The translations under genes were made by a program, and so were the position numbers. From Congeria kusceri (Eukaryota; Mollusca; Bivalvia; Myida; Dreissenidae), in NCBI GenBank assembly GCA_027627225.1, contig CM051029.1, forward strand, positions 20,392,856 to 20,456,855: 64,000 bases of DNA. Reading direction: 5' to 3'. Positions 12,343-23,870 of this stretch are shown piece after piece; the stretch's first letter is position 1; each line of letters starts with the position of its first letter. The notes beneath the pieces are model-generated. The model was not told where the DNA came from. It saw nothing but the letters and a program-made list of their open reading frames with translations, and searched no databases.

Positions 12343-13076
12343 GAGCAATATCAAGACCCTACAATTGCACACTATGTTGCTGTTTTGTATCATATTGTAC
12401 ATCTAAATCTAAAATATTAAAAGATTTTACCGTGTAGTTTCAGAGTTATACGCGTTTTTTGTAAATACCCCATTTCAACAATTGAGCGGCAAAATAGTCT
12501 AAGCCCTATTTTACAAAATACTCTATTTCTTCACCCAAAAAAGAACAAATCAATATGTTTCAGCAAGTTTTCTATTCATCTGTATATATATTTTACAAAA
12601 AAAACAACATTCATGAATAGTAAACAAGGGTTCAAGAAAATATAAGCAAAAATATACAGTGATTTTAGTTCAAAATGACACATTTCAGATTTTCAGTATT
12701 TACATGGAATTTTTTCAAATGTCAAAATTCATACATTGAAATGACTGTAACCATGTAAATTTGGTACCAAAATTTTCTTCAAAGTATAGGTAATAACATA
12801 TTTAAAAATCAAAAACTTTTACCGTCCATTTTCTTTTAGACAATTGGAAAAACAAGATGACCCCCCCTTAAATTCTGATAGCCATTTTCTCATGAAAAAA
12901 TGCTTAAAATGTCTTTATCAAATGTTTTCACAACTTTAAACAATATATTTCAAATTAAATTCATGATTTACAAATAAACCACTCTTAAAAGGTTAAAAAC
13001 TAGTATAAACTCATTACATAACAACAGTTAGAACCGAGAATTTAATAAATATTAGTCCGGTATCGACATATTCAAG

Positions 13077-14292
13077 TTATTTTTTTCCTTCAAAGTAAGA
13101 CACTAATTTAGGAATAACGGCTTCCAACACTCTCTTAGATTTAGTCACTCTTGGCAACCCTTCACTATTTCTCATTGTAAACACATTGTACAGTCCATCC
13201 TCCCCATTTCGAAGAAAAATTGTTTGTAAATGTTTAAAGTTTAACCCTGAACTTGCAACATTTTCAGCAGTTGACGACTTCATGACACCACTTGCAACCA
13301 GAACTGACAGGGATGGCAAGTTTTTCCTTTTCTCCTTGTTGGAATCCAGATTGTACTTCACATCATAAGGAGAGAAACTCTTGACTGTCACACACTTGTC
13401 ATCCTGTTTAACAGCATAACTGACCAACTCGGATAAACACTCAACATCATCCATGGCGTTATGAGCATTATACACTTTGGAGAGCAATGTGCGGGCTAGG
13501 TCCTCCTGCTTGTAAGACTCACTTTTAGGAGAGATAGATTTGAATACTGGAAGACTGTCTACCAATCCAAACACACATGAACAAAACTCATCAAACATTC
13601 CAGTAGCTTGAGAGGCATTAACTATGATGGGGAAGTCAAAGCGTTTTCCATTATGAGCAATCAGTAACACATTGCGAAACTGTTTCAGCCAGCTGAACAA
13701 GTCACCGAGTGCTTTTTGTATAGTGTTTGTTTCCACAGGAACACCATCTACACACATCTTTGTACTGTTTGTTACAACAATTTTAGTCACTCGTTCTGCT
13801 GATGCACTCATAGGTAGTTTAGGCAACACATAGCAGTTGAAGCTCTTCCCGGTGCCCACATGTTTGGCTGCTATCTGAGTGATATGAGGGTAAACATCTC
13901 CACGAACTGAAAAACAATATATAGTACTGGAGTTAAACAATGTTTAATTGTTGTTTGTTTGTTAGATTATACACCATTGTTCTGGGGTTTCCAATACCAA
14001 GTACTCATACATATGCCAGTAATTGACAACGGCCCTACTTGAATCAAGGATGGGGGGGTAGATATATAGAGTAGTATTGGATCATATTTTTACAGCTACT
14101 GAAGTGCAGTGGTAGACATAAAAAGTAAGTATGTTCACACAAAAAATGGACAGCAGTACTTACTAAGGTCTGTTGTTTCAAGATCCACAGTGATATAAGA
14201 TGGTTCGCCACTGGCACAAACGGGCTTGAATACACCACGAGGTATGGGATCGGGGATTTTGTTTATGTCAGTGTCATCCGTATGGCCAACTT
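13077..14292 (-). CDS. DEDDh 3'-5' exonuclease domain (last two exons of the transposase gene)
   Basis: Exon 7 (14292-14164) carries Exo I as YITVDLETTDL, and the splice to exon 8 (13906-13077) continues with ITQIAAKHV, the usual order in DnaQ-like exonucleases. Exo II is LLIAHNGKRFDFPII and Exo III is YNAHNAMDDVECL, with the His and Asp spaced as in the DEDDh class. The domain is in frame with the transposase and inside the same terminal repeats, so it belongs to the element and is not a flanking host gene. It may trim or process ends during excision or repair; that role is inference. Confidence 0.85.
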
Positions 14293-17200
14293 CTGCAAAA
14301 ATGTAAATCATAAAGAATAAAACTGGCACAATAACACAGAGAATTGGTTTATAAATATGTACACTCAAAAACACCATGTAGGTTAACAACAGATACACAA
14401 ATTATAACAGACTGAGAAGTAATAACAGGCAGACCAGAGCAAAATTAATATTAATTAGCATAAACAGAGACTTGAATCAAAAACATGGATTATACAGTCA
14501 TTTACCATTATGTTTGAATGAAAACAATGTACCCGGTATAGAAACAAGTATATAAAGGTGACTAGAAACCAAACAAACCTGACTGATATGTCGCCCCTTC
14601 GAGTGACTCTGTAGCTGACTGGTTGACAGCACGCTCTTTTTTCAGGAACAGGCGCCTTCTCTTTGTTGACGGCTTAGCAAAGGTTTCCTGACATTTCTGG
14701 CGTTTGATGGCACACTGCTTCGCATACTTTTGTGTGTAGTAGCCAGGAGACAGATCAGCACTTTTGTTTACCTGTGATGAATATATAAAATGTACCGGTA
14801 CTCATATTCCTTCCTGCAGAAATTACACTTATTCGTAAAACAACAACATAAAATATGTATATATTAATCTGGAGGAAATTGTCCGAGGACAAAAAATATG
14901 AACAATCAATATTACCAAAAGGGGGAAGTGTACATTTATAAATAGATATTCATAGACTGAAAGACAAATTGTGTCTTTGATGTAATTACAGAAACGTGAA
15001 GATTGAAATTGTAAGATAATATGACCTTACTAAATATAAAGATTGGTGTGTATGCACTTACTTGTAGCTGTAGGAGAAATCAAACAGTGTAACTCAACTG
15101 TAAAACATGGAAACTGAAAATCAAAAGAACATTGAAACAGTAAAACAGTCGAAAAATTAACAACGTGTCATACTGCAAACGGCACAGTTAAAACTCTAAA
15201 AGCATGTACTCACAAATATAAACAATAAACAAAGTAACTGTTTAATTACAGCACTTGGAACTTTTATCAAAACTGTGCAAGACAGTCCACAAAGAAATTC
15301 GCAATATACTCTTTAAATTGGGAAAAATACTTGTTTGTTCCAACTGCTGTACAACAAGCCCATTAAAACGGAAAAACTACAACTTTTCAACAGCTCATAC
15401 CTCTACTATGTAGTTCCTTCCTTCGTTGATAAATGCGGCAGTTGCCTGAACTCGAAAGTCTAATGCCTCACTCCCACCATAGTAAACATTCTTAGGAGCC
15501 TTTAGGGACACTTCTCGGTTGGCGTGTTCACACTGCTGGCTGGACCCTAGGTCCACCAGTTGGCTGGCTTTGGCAATAAAAGGTGTCATAATGTCCTCTA
15601 ACCGCTGCCGTAACTTCTCGCCAGTCAAACTTGATTTGTATGGTAGCGAACGGTGGATATATGATACATCTTTATTTCTCAGATGACCACAAAACCGTGG
15701 CTGACACAACTGATGATCACCAAAGTTATGTGGAATTATTGCCTTTAGGTTTTCTTGTAATACATTCAAGTCCCCACTGTTCTTAGAAAGGGCATATGAC
15801 ACACTTTTTTGTAAATGACTTATTGTTATCTTGCTGATTTTGATTCCCTTCTCATTTTGTAAACCGTACAAGCTTTTGCCTAAATTTTTTATCACATGGT
15901 TTTTATCGTATCTCTTTTTCAAACGGATCCCATGCTTGCTTTGAAGTCTGGCTAATAAAGTGTTGTCGCCATCACCTTCAAGAATTTCAACTGGAGTACC
16001 TGCTTTAGCTAAATCCAGTACGGCTTTCTCTCCACTCTCACTCTCCATAGAACGAGCACTTCCAGAGTGATTTCGTACACATCGGTGTTGTCGTACTGGC
16101 TGGCCAGGGCGATGACGTCTCCACCAGTTACAGGTAGAACACTGTCGGTGGCAGATGACACTCTTCACAATCTTCTTCCCCATCTTTGAAGAACTCATAA
16201 AGAATGTATGAGCTGAAATATACAAACATTAGCACCTGATAAGATACAATGTAAAGAAGTGAAACTCTAGTTGCTCCAGCAGTATTGCTCTCTCATTACA
16301 CACACGCACTTGGTCCTTTATTTATGGAAAGTGACCAATTGCCAAAACAGCACTGTACGATACAAAACAACATACAACATACAAACATAATCGAATAAAG
16401 CTGGGGTCACCGCCTTGGAACGGTCAATGATAAACATTGGGGGTTTAAACCGGTTTTAGAGCGCTCAACCTCACACTTGGCCTAGCAGTATTCTTGTACA
16501 CTTAATTGTAAATAAATATTAACCTCATAGCATTGTAACTCAAATTAAACCGTAATAAAAGCGAATAAAACGTATTCAATTTAATTACCATTTAATTACT
16601 CAATGATAGGAAGGAAACCAGAGCAACAGAATTACAACTTTTTGAGGAACGATGAAATGAACGATCTAACAAGTATCAACTACATCCCTTCTTTTTACAA
16701 AAAGATTTCAGGATATAGCATCATGTAGTTAATTTATCAGATCATCGTCGTGCAACACAGGAAGAAGCCGCAATAATAGGTGTAAAAGACCTAACCAAAT
16801 AAACAATATCTTTAAAAAACCTTATTCATGGATAGGTCCAAGTGACCTAAATAAAATGTAATGATAATGTCTATACCAACAAAATTGCACCTACTCAGTT
16901 CACCTTGTGTTACATATTTTGTTAAAAGTGTATAATTTCTAGAATTTACTTATTAAAAAGAATCAGATAGGTAAATTCTAATTTAAAGGGACAAACAGGA
17001 AGCAAAATATACTCATAAAACAAAACTAACAATAGAAAAGAAGAAATCTTACATGTGAGGCTGTCAAATCCACGCTTTTGCCAAGCCGTATCTGCAGAGC
17101 AGGACATGCCGTATCGACTCTTGGCCTTGCACTTGGACAGAAGATTTTTTCTGACGGTTGTCTTTCTACATGTGTTATGGCCAAACAGTCTACACCTTCT

Positions 17201-19030
17201 TCTAGGTAGTCGTGGTGATGGAGATGGGTTTTCAGTGCCTTCTGTTTCATTACCGGCCGACAGAAATGCATTTTGTAAGATGGACCTGAAGTATTCCAAA
17301 ATAAAAGCTTCATAATAATTAACAGATGTAAAATATGCCTTCATTCAGAACACAGTTAAAAAGAACAACTATAAATTATATAATTTGCTTGCTTGAGTAC
17401 AAAGATCTAAATGGTCACCTGTTCATGTACATATTTTCACTACTGATACAGAATACAGAGGTAAGTGCTTACTATATGTATGTAAACTTCTGATTAACAA
17501 TTCTGATTTTTATTTGGAACATACCATTCAATTTTATAATGAAAACTGTTCAACAGTTAACTTACTTGGTTGCCGGTGATGCATCTGGTAATGCTGCTAC
17601 ACCCAGATCTTCTATAAGACCATCCATGCTAGCTGCTGCTACCCTCGATTCTTCTTTGGAAACGTCGCTTTAAAAAATAAATATTGATAAACACAATGGC
17701 AAACATTAATTTAACACACGTCAACCATAAATAAGTCAGAATCTGCACAGTTGCACAATGTGTCGTACCTACAAATTTGTATATAAATCACTTTTCATTA
17801 TTTTTTAGCCATTTATTGAGGAAATTACAAAAAAACAATGTCAAGTGATGATGCAATAATCTTAACTTGTCAGATTTTTTTTTCCATAGGATGTTCAAGA
17901 CACGTTTTGACAATTGCAATTTCACACAGAATGTTCGAATATGTTTTATGGATTAAGATTATACCAATTATTGAATTAATAAACACATAACTTAGTTTAC
18001 CTCATTTCTTTTTGAAAGGTGTCTTGGGCAGCTGAATCAATAGACTGCTGGGAAACAGACTCAACAAATCTTCCAGCACGCCTTTCCATCTCCTGCAGAC
18101 TTTTCCTATTTATTGGGGCGATGTTGAGGGTGGAGAGCATGTTGTTCACCTTCCCGGAACCACCAATGTTATCTATCATGGCTAAATTAAAAAAGAATAA
18201 CTCAAATTAACGTCTTGTTATACCGTATAGTTTTCCTATTTACAACTAACTATTTAGTGACTTGAACAGACAACAAATTAAATATATCATTAAGCTTATT
18301 TCTGGAATGATTTTCAGTTTTAAATTTATTACGGATCATACTTGTGCTCAATAGACCCATATATTCAGAATTACTCCCTGGATGTTAATTGTTAATATTG
18401 TTATATCGTAACTGTATACCAAAATGCAACGTTTTATAACCTGTCAAAAATATTTTTGTGCTGAATTAACTTAGGATAAGACTTTACTTGTTGGATTGCA
18501 AAATTGTTTTGACCAGCATAAACATATTGCACGAAAGAGTATGTATATACACATTTTTATTAAATATTGATAAACTTACCAACACCAAGCTTTGTATTTG
18601 CTGTGAAACAAGGCATGCCTCTCCCTTTAACTCTGTGTGTCTTGCCATACGGGACTCTGTTTACATGTTCACAGTCTATATTGCTGCATCTGACGTACAG
18701 GAACCCCGATAGCCCTTTTCTTAACTCGCCAACAATAGAATGTTTAGTTAATGCTACTGGTCCTAGCTTGCATTTCACACAGTATTCCAACTGATCTAAC
18801 AGAAAGCCCAACTCGATGATCCGCCGTCCAACTCTCCACCCATGTCTGTCAACATTTCCTGGCAAATTTAGGTTTTCATTATTTTGTTTGCCCCTAGTTA
18901 AATTTGCAGCTACTGCAGTATGTCCTTTTGTATAATAATCATGATCTAAACAAGTTGCTCGTGGTCTTTTGCTCGTGTTCTTTGCTAATTTCTTGACAGC
19001 GAAACGACCTTTGGCATCTCGCGACGCCAT
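13077..19030 (-). CDS. Mutator-like transposase fused to DEDDh exonuclease (8 exons, 976 aa)
   Basis: Exons in transcript order: 19030-18580, 18181-18001, 17667-17566, 17285-17053, 16212-15401, 14771-14579, 14292-14164, 13906-13077. All junctions are GT-AG, every phase matches, and the total is 2931 nt, one open frame. Start: the ATG at 19030 has a good context (AAAATGG); an upstream in-frame ATG at 19102 would add 24 residues. Residues 84-120 hold a CxxC...C(4)C zinc-type cluster. Residues 343-353 read CxxxCxxCxWW, followed by GD(403)GD(405)N, a YD(425)KNH block and a CE(551)HANRE block, which are the likely catalytic acidic residues of the Pfam 'Mutator-like transposase' (PF20700) type. A basic segment (KRRRLFLKK) lies near residue 620. 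The C-terminal ~285 residues are a DnaQ/TREX-like exonuclease: D694-x-E696, D791, H849 and D854 complete the DEDDh set. The family call is from memory of motifs. Confidence 0.85.
16385..16500. repeat. Possible small interspersed repeat inside transposon intron 4
   Basis: A stretch of higher GC (GGGGTCACCGCCTTGGAACGG, then GGGTTTAAACCGGTTTTAGAGC) stands out from the AT-rich intron. It resembles a dispersed mollusc repeat in composition, but no boundary or second copy was found in this window. Confidence 0.25.
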
Positions 19031-19190
19031 TTTGAATACCCCGGATGTAATGACGTGTTTCTCGGCCTTCGCTATAATTTCAATTGTAACGCAGGGAACC
19101 ATGTTCGGAATTACGTAAAAGTACGTTAATTTACCGGATTAGTCGGAAGGTCACGATATATGACGAATAATAGGAATCAACCGGATGTAT

Positions 19191-19207
19191 ATTACCCAGG
19201 TCTTACC
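19191..19207. repeat. Right terminal inverted repeat, with TTAA outside
   Basis: ATTACCCAGGTCTTACC, the exact inverse of the left end, followed by TTAA at 19208-19211. It lies about 160 bp upstream of the transposase start codon, so it may overlap the promoter. Confidence 0.9.
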
Positions 19208-19589
19208 TTAAATGGCACAGACAATAAGAGCGATGAATATGTTAGGATTATAATATGTCCATGATTCTACTTGGATCATGACCCAATTAAATCATTTAAC
19301 AATGCCTTCGAACGCTGGATAGAGGACTACTTTATTCCGCGATTTTTAGTCTCAAAATTTGATCCTTCAATAAAAGCTGTAAATTACCAGACCTGTTTGT
19401 GTTTGTTCAAAACATATTATGTTCTAATCACATTATTTATCAAAACGGTGGATGCTTTCGAGAAACGTTCATGATATTCAAAATGGCACTTTTTACTTTC
19501 GCGAAATAATAAAAGAGTTAAAATCATTGTGATTCCAACCGTCCGATTTTAGAAGCGGTACCTATGGTTGTTCTACGAACAAGTAAAAT

Positions 19590-19735
19590 AATATCGTCCA
19601 AATATCGCATCGTCGCATCGTCGCGGTCTTATACACAGCGATCATTATCGCCCAAATGTGGCATCGTCGAATCGTTTCGGTCTCATACAATACGATATAT
19701 ATCGCCAAAATTTCGCATCTTCGCACCTGGTGTTA
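19590..19735. repeat. Degenerate ~54-bp tandem repeat (about 2.5 copies)
   Basis: Units contain a TATCGCCCAAATNTNGCATCGTCGNATCGT-like core followed by CGGTCTNATACA. Copies begin near 19592, 19646 and 19697. The sequence has more CG dinucleotides than its surroundings. No function is apparent. Confidence 0.45.
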
Positions 19736-19774
19736 GAGCGCGACCATATGGAAGAATAACCACCACGAGATAAG

Positions 19775-21269
19775 CGATATCCAGCCTACAGCGGTATATA
19801 GAAATATATTGGGAAACATATTTAACCCGTCAAACCTTTATTATCGTTTAAATGAATCCTTAGGTGCAAATAGTTTGATTAAATTCAACCTTTTATGTTT
19901 TCATGGGTATATTGTTTAATATTTTAAAATTAAAATATTTTAGTCCTGTTTAAGTTTGAAATTGGTCACCGTCTCAATTTACTATATATTTCTACTGAAA
20001 TTCGGGATTTTTTGCGCAGTTTTTACACCAAATGTTTGAACGTTTTGCTTCGCTGTTCAAAAAGTGTTATCTCAAAAGCTTGGGTGCAATGGTTTCACAA
20101 AATATAGTATGTCTTTTATACAAATGGGAATTTCATGAATTTAACAAATATTCTTTAAGTCCTTTTTACGGTTAAAATTAGCTGGTGTGGTAACTTGTTG
20201 GCTTCCGTCAAACTTCGGGATTTTCCGCGATTTCTGTCCGAGGATGACCAGATCAACTGATAAGATCTGTGTTCGTCTCGGGGATATTGGTTTTACGGGA
20301 TAATACCCTTACAGAGTATTTAACATGTGGTTTCTTACCAGTTATATATAAAGAAAATGACTCCAACATTAAATTTTAATGAAATCTAAAACTTTTTAAT
20401 AATTATTTAGTGTTTTTTTCAGACAAAATGTGCTCATCGTTAAATAACGAATATAATTGATTTTTCGAATCCGTATACGTTGTTTTTGACATGCTTAAAC
20501 ACAATTAATGTCAATAAACATAAAATACATGTAGCGAATATATTCGAAATATTTTCGTAACCAGTCATATTTTTATAAATATATTTTAAGAACCTTTTTA
20601 TTTTGAACGTTGTTTATTGCATGTGTTTAGATGTTGGTGCTTGTTGTTTTTTTTTTTAAATTGAACAAATAGCAAATTATAGTCAAACAATAAACCTACG
20701 GGTGATGAGCTAACTTTTACAAATGGAACAAATGGAATTTATTATATGTGAGTAAAAAACTCTAGATTGCTCTGCAAAATGGACTATGTTTATTTCATGT
20801 TGTCTATTTCAACTTGTCTATTTATTTCTTTTATCCTACCACTAAATGATTTTATAGAAGGAAACTCTACCTGTCAGATAAACTTTTGCTTTATCCGACA
20901 GGCAAGGTTTATCTGACACCCTCATGTATATACTTTTGACGGACTACTTTTTTTTGTACCTTTCATGTCCGGTTAAAGGTCAAATGAAGTTACGACTTGT
21001 ATACAATTTCACTCGATAATATTAATCGATACATTAAATAAGCATTTTATTTTATGAATAATAAAAATGAAACCTGTACATTTTTTTTGTTATTCTAAAT
21101 AATTACACTCAATTTCAACAATAACAATATTGCATAAACAATAATATTAATTAAAAAAAACAACATAATATATACAACAGTGAATTAAACGTCGTCTGCT
21201 TAAAATCCAACATAAACCTGTCAAAATTAATTTTTTTTAAATATAAACTGAACAAAAGAGGAAAAAAAC
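19775..21269. other. Non-coding stretch upstream of the Crypton gene
   Basis: No gene is seen. A short imperfect inverted repeat at about 20870-20925 (CCTGTCAGATAAAC against TTTATCCGACAGG, then GTTTATCTGACACC) lies about 350 bp before the recombinase start and could be part of the element's end. Confidence 0.4.
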
Positions 21270-23480
21270 ATGTCAGATAATATTGATAATGTCACATTTA
21301 ACATTATATGGGATGATTTAATGAAAAATGAAACTGAAACTGAATTATTTAACACAACAAACATGAAAAATGAACAAAATGGCAATGAAGATTCTCACAG
21401 TCACAGTTCAGTTCATATGGTTCAGGAGGTATCGTTTGAAGAATTTATTCAACTGAATGGATTTGATCCAAGGGTGTTTGATGATGATGACAAATTTGAT
21501 GCCGAAACTTCTGTTTTGATTTCTCCTGAAGTTGCAGGATCCAGCAGCGATCAGGTTCCTGAAATGAACAAAAAATTCGAAAACATTGACATGAACACTG
21601 TTAAGAAACGCATTATGGAACAAGAAAACAAAGCTACAGTAAAGAAAACAAAAAATGATCTTGAGAAATTTAAACGCTTTTTGAAATTGAAAGGAGAGAC
21701 TAAAGAAATGCACACACTTGATGTTGATATATTGGATGAGTATGTTGCTAATTTCATTCTTTCGTGCAAAACAAAAACAGGAACCGACTGTGAACCTTCA
21801 AGTCTGAGAAACATTCTGTCAAGCTTGGACAGGGAATTTAAAAGCAATAAATATCCCTACCTTATCATGTCGAACAATGGACCAGAGATCATCTTGTCCA
21901 GGGACGCGTTTGCTGCGAAGTCCAAGAGCCTGAAGAAGCAGGGCAAAGGGAACAAACCTAAAGCCGCTTCGCCACTGACTGATGATGAGATCGAGGCACT
22001 GTACCAGAAGCAGCTACTTGGGCATCACACACCAAGCGCCTTGCTGAAAACCATTTGGTACAACAACTGCGTGCACTTTGGCCTTCGGGGAACCACTGAG
22101 CAGTATAATCTCTGGTTTGTAAGATTAATCTTTTCTGAGATAATTTTTGTCCCTTTTTATGTAAGTTCTCGTCTATAATGCCTGCAAAAAAGACAATAAG
22201 TGAGAGGTTATCTTAAAAATTAATAATTGTCATTCAGACTACATGAACAAATAAGCTGTCAGACACCACAATTTGAAAAATGTACACCACATGTTCAAAT
22301 CACGACAATACACTATTAAATTCAAGGATTCAATGCAATAATTTTGTTCAAGATGAGGCATACAGGCAATAGTTTAAGTTATATATTTATATTGTATGAA
22401 AATAGATCAGAGTAGCATTCAATATTAAAGTTGTTAATTTGTTTGTCAGACATCCTAATTTTATGTCAGACATGTCTATTTTATGTCTAAAAGGTTTCGT
22501 GTTTTCTGGTCATTTTTACCAATTCTAAAGTTCCGAATTGCTTTTTTCTGTTTATTTTCTCGAACACTATGTTTTTATAAAATATTTTTTAAATAATTTT
22601 TTTTTTAATTCGAATGCCTAATTTTCTACTAATTCTAGATATCTTAATTTTCCCTATTTGTTTTAAGCTGGGGAGACATTACCCTCAAGACTGCAGCAGA
22701 TGGCACGGAGTTTCTAGAACTGATCGAACGCCAGACCAAAACCAGGACAGGAGGTGACATCTCAAATGTACGTAAAGTGCCACCAAGGATTTATGCCACC
22801 CAAGAAGACAGATGTCCGGTTGCGGCGTACAAGCTTTTTGCCTCCAAGCGACCAAAGGAATTACTTGAACCAGGAAGTCCTTTCTACATAGCACCAAGGA
22901 CCAATGCATTGATTGGGCCACACTGCCATTGGTTCATCAAGGAGAGGGTTGGGATCCGGAAACTTGGCAATATGGTTCGGCGCATGGCTGAGCAGTGCGG
23001 ACTTGATAGTCAGCGCCTGACTAACCACTCTGTTCGCAAGCGAATGGTCCAAAAGCTTAGAGATGAAAACATTGCACCAACTGACATCATGCAATTTACT
23101 GGCCACAAAAACATCCAATCTGTATTGAATTACAGTGCCATTTCGGAGTCCACACAGAAGGCCGGCTCACACATCCTGTCTGGCAAACGTCTTCTCCAAA
23201 GGCCTTTACCTCGCACACCAGCACAATCTTTCACGTCTAGCACTGCCCTTGAGCCAACATCCGAGCCCCAGCCCGTCAATATTCCAAACTTGGACATTCA
23301 TCCTTTCCCACCCACTCGGCACAGATTCAATCAGTGTCACTCTCAACTTCAATGAATCTCCTTCAGGCACACTCTCAATTTTACGGGGCAGTGTTCAATG
23401 TTCAGAATTTCAATATTTACACAAAGTAGATCCAACACTCTGTGTTGTTCGAATGTTCCGTGGTGTGTAATTGACACATG
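21000..23480 (+). mobile_element. Crypton transposon, borders not defined
   Basis: Inferred from the intact recombinase gene. Cryptons lack terminal inverted repeats, so the ends given are rough. TGTCAGA(C/T)A-like motifs recur near 20877, 20922 (inverted), 22256, 22446 and 22465, and might relate to recombinase binding; this is speculative. The 5' half of exon 1 is AT-rich, while its 3' end and exon 2 are much richer in GC. Confidence 0.55.
21270..23355 (+). CDS. Crypton-type tyrosine recombinase (2 exons, 510 aa)
   Basis: Exon 1 is 21270-22114 and exon 2 is 22668-23355, joined TG|C with GT...AG borders. Together they make 1533 nt, one open frame. The acidic N-terminus is probably disordered; residues ~110-210 form a lysine-rich SAM-like core-binding region (KKTKNDLEKFKRFLK onward). 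The catalytic half holds R273 in HFGLRG, H402-x-x-R405 in TNHSVRKR, H428 in FTGHKN and Y437 in VLNYSAIS, the full R-HxxR-H-Y set of tyrosine recombinases. WGDI after the first Arg and the GHKNIQSVLNY block fit eukaryotic Crypton recombinases, which cut and rejoin DNA through a tyrosine-DNA bond and make no terminal repeats. Domesticated DUF3504-type host proteins are an alternative, but location inside an Ig-gene intron favours a transposon. Confidence 0.8.
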
Positions 23481-23715
23481 TGCTACTACGTGACTCAGGC
23501 TTACTTGCAAATGGTTACCGTTAACTGAGTAGAACAAAACTTTTACGCTAAACTTGATAACTATTTCGCGTTTTAGCGTAAGGAATTTGCTTGTTATTGT
23601 ATTTATACGCGAGTGAAAAGGTTATGTAAAAAAATAAAGGTACTCGCTCCGATTTTGTTTAATTAAAATATTTTTAAAATATGTATGCGTAGAAATATTT
23701 TAATGTGGTTGGATA

Positions 23716-23870
23716 AATAGAATATTAGGTTTGTGTCTTAATGTACTTTAGTTTATTCGGCTCGTCTACGAAAAGTTTACATGGCTCGGCAGAGCCTCGC
23801 CATGTAAACTTTTCTCCAGCTCGCCGAATAAACTCAAGTACATTAAGATACTAACCTAATATTCTCTATT
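23716..23870. repeat. 155-bp near-palindrome (foldback element)
   Basis: The left arm (AATAGAATATTAGGTTTGTG...) and right arm (...ACTAACCTAATATTCTCTATT) pair over about 73 bp with few mismatches. The centre is GGCTCGGCAGAGCC near 23793. The RNA or single strand would fold into one long hairpin. Such elements are typically non-autonomous foldback or MITE copies. Confidence 0.85.

Larger units (their letters stand above)
12322..19211 (-). mobile_element. Intact TTAA-flanked DNA transposon with Mutator-like/Kolobok-like transposase
   Basis: The element proper is 12326-19207 (6882 bp). Its left end GGTAAGACCTGGGTAAT (12326-12342) is the exact reverse complement of the right end (19191-19207), a 17-bp perfect terminal inverted repeat. 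Both ends are flanked by TTAA (12322-12325, 19208-19211), the target duplication used by Kolobok and piggyBac elements. Mutator-type elements usually make 8-11 bp duplications. The single gene inside (minus strand, eight exons) has no stop or frameshift. Identical ends plus an open gene suggest a recent insertion. It sits inside the long intron between Ig exons 4 and 5. Superfamily placement is inferred from TTAA plus the transposase type. Confidence 0.85.
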
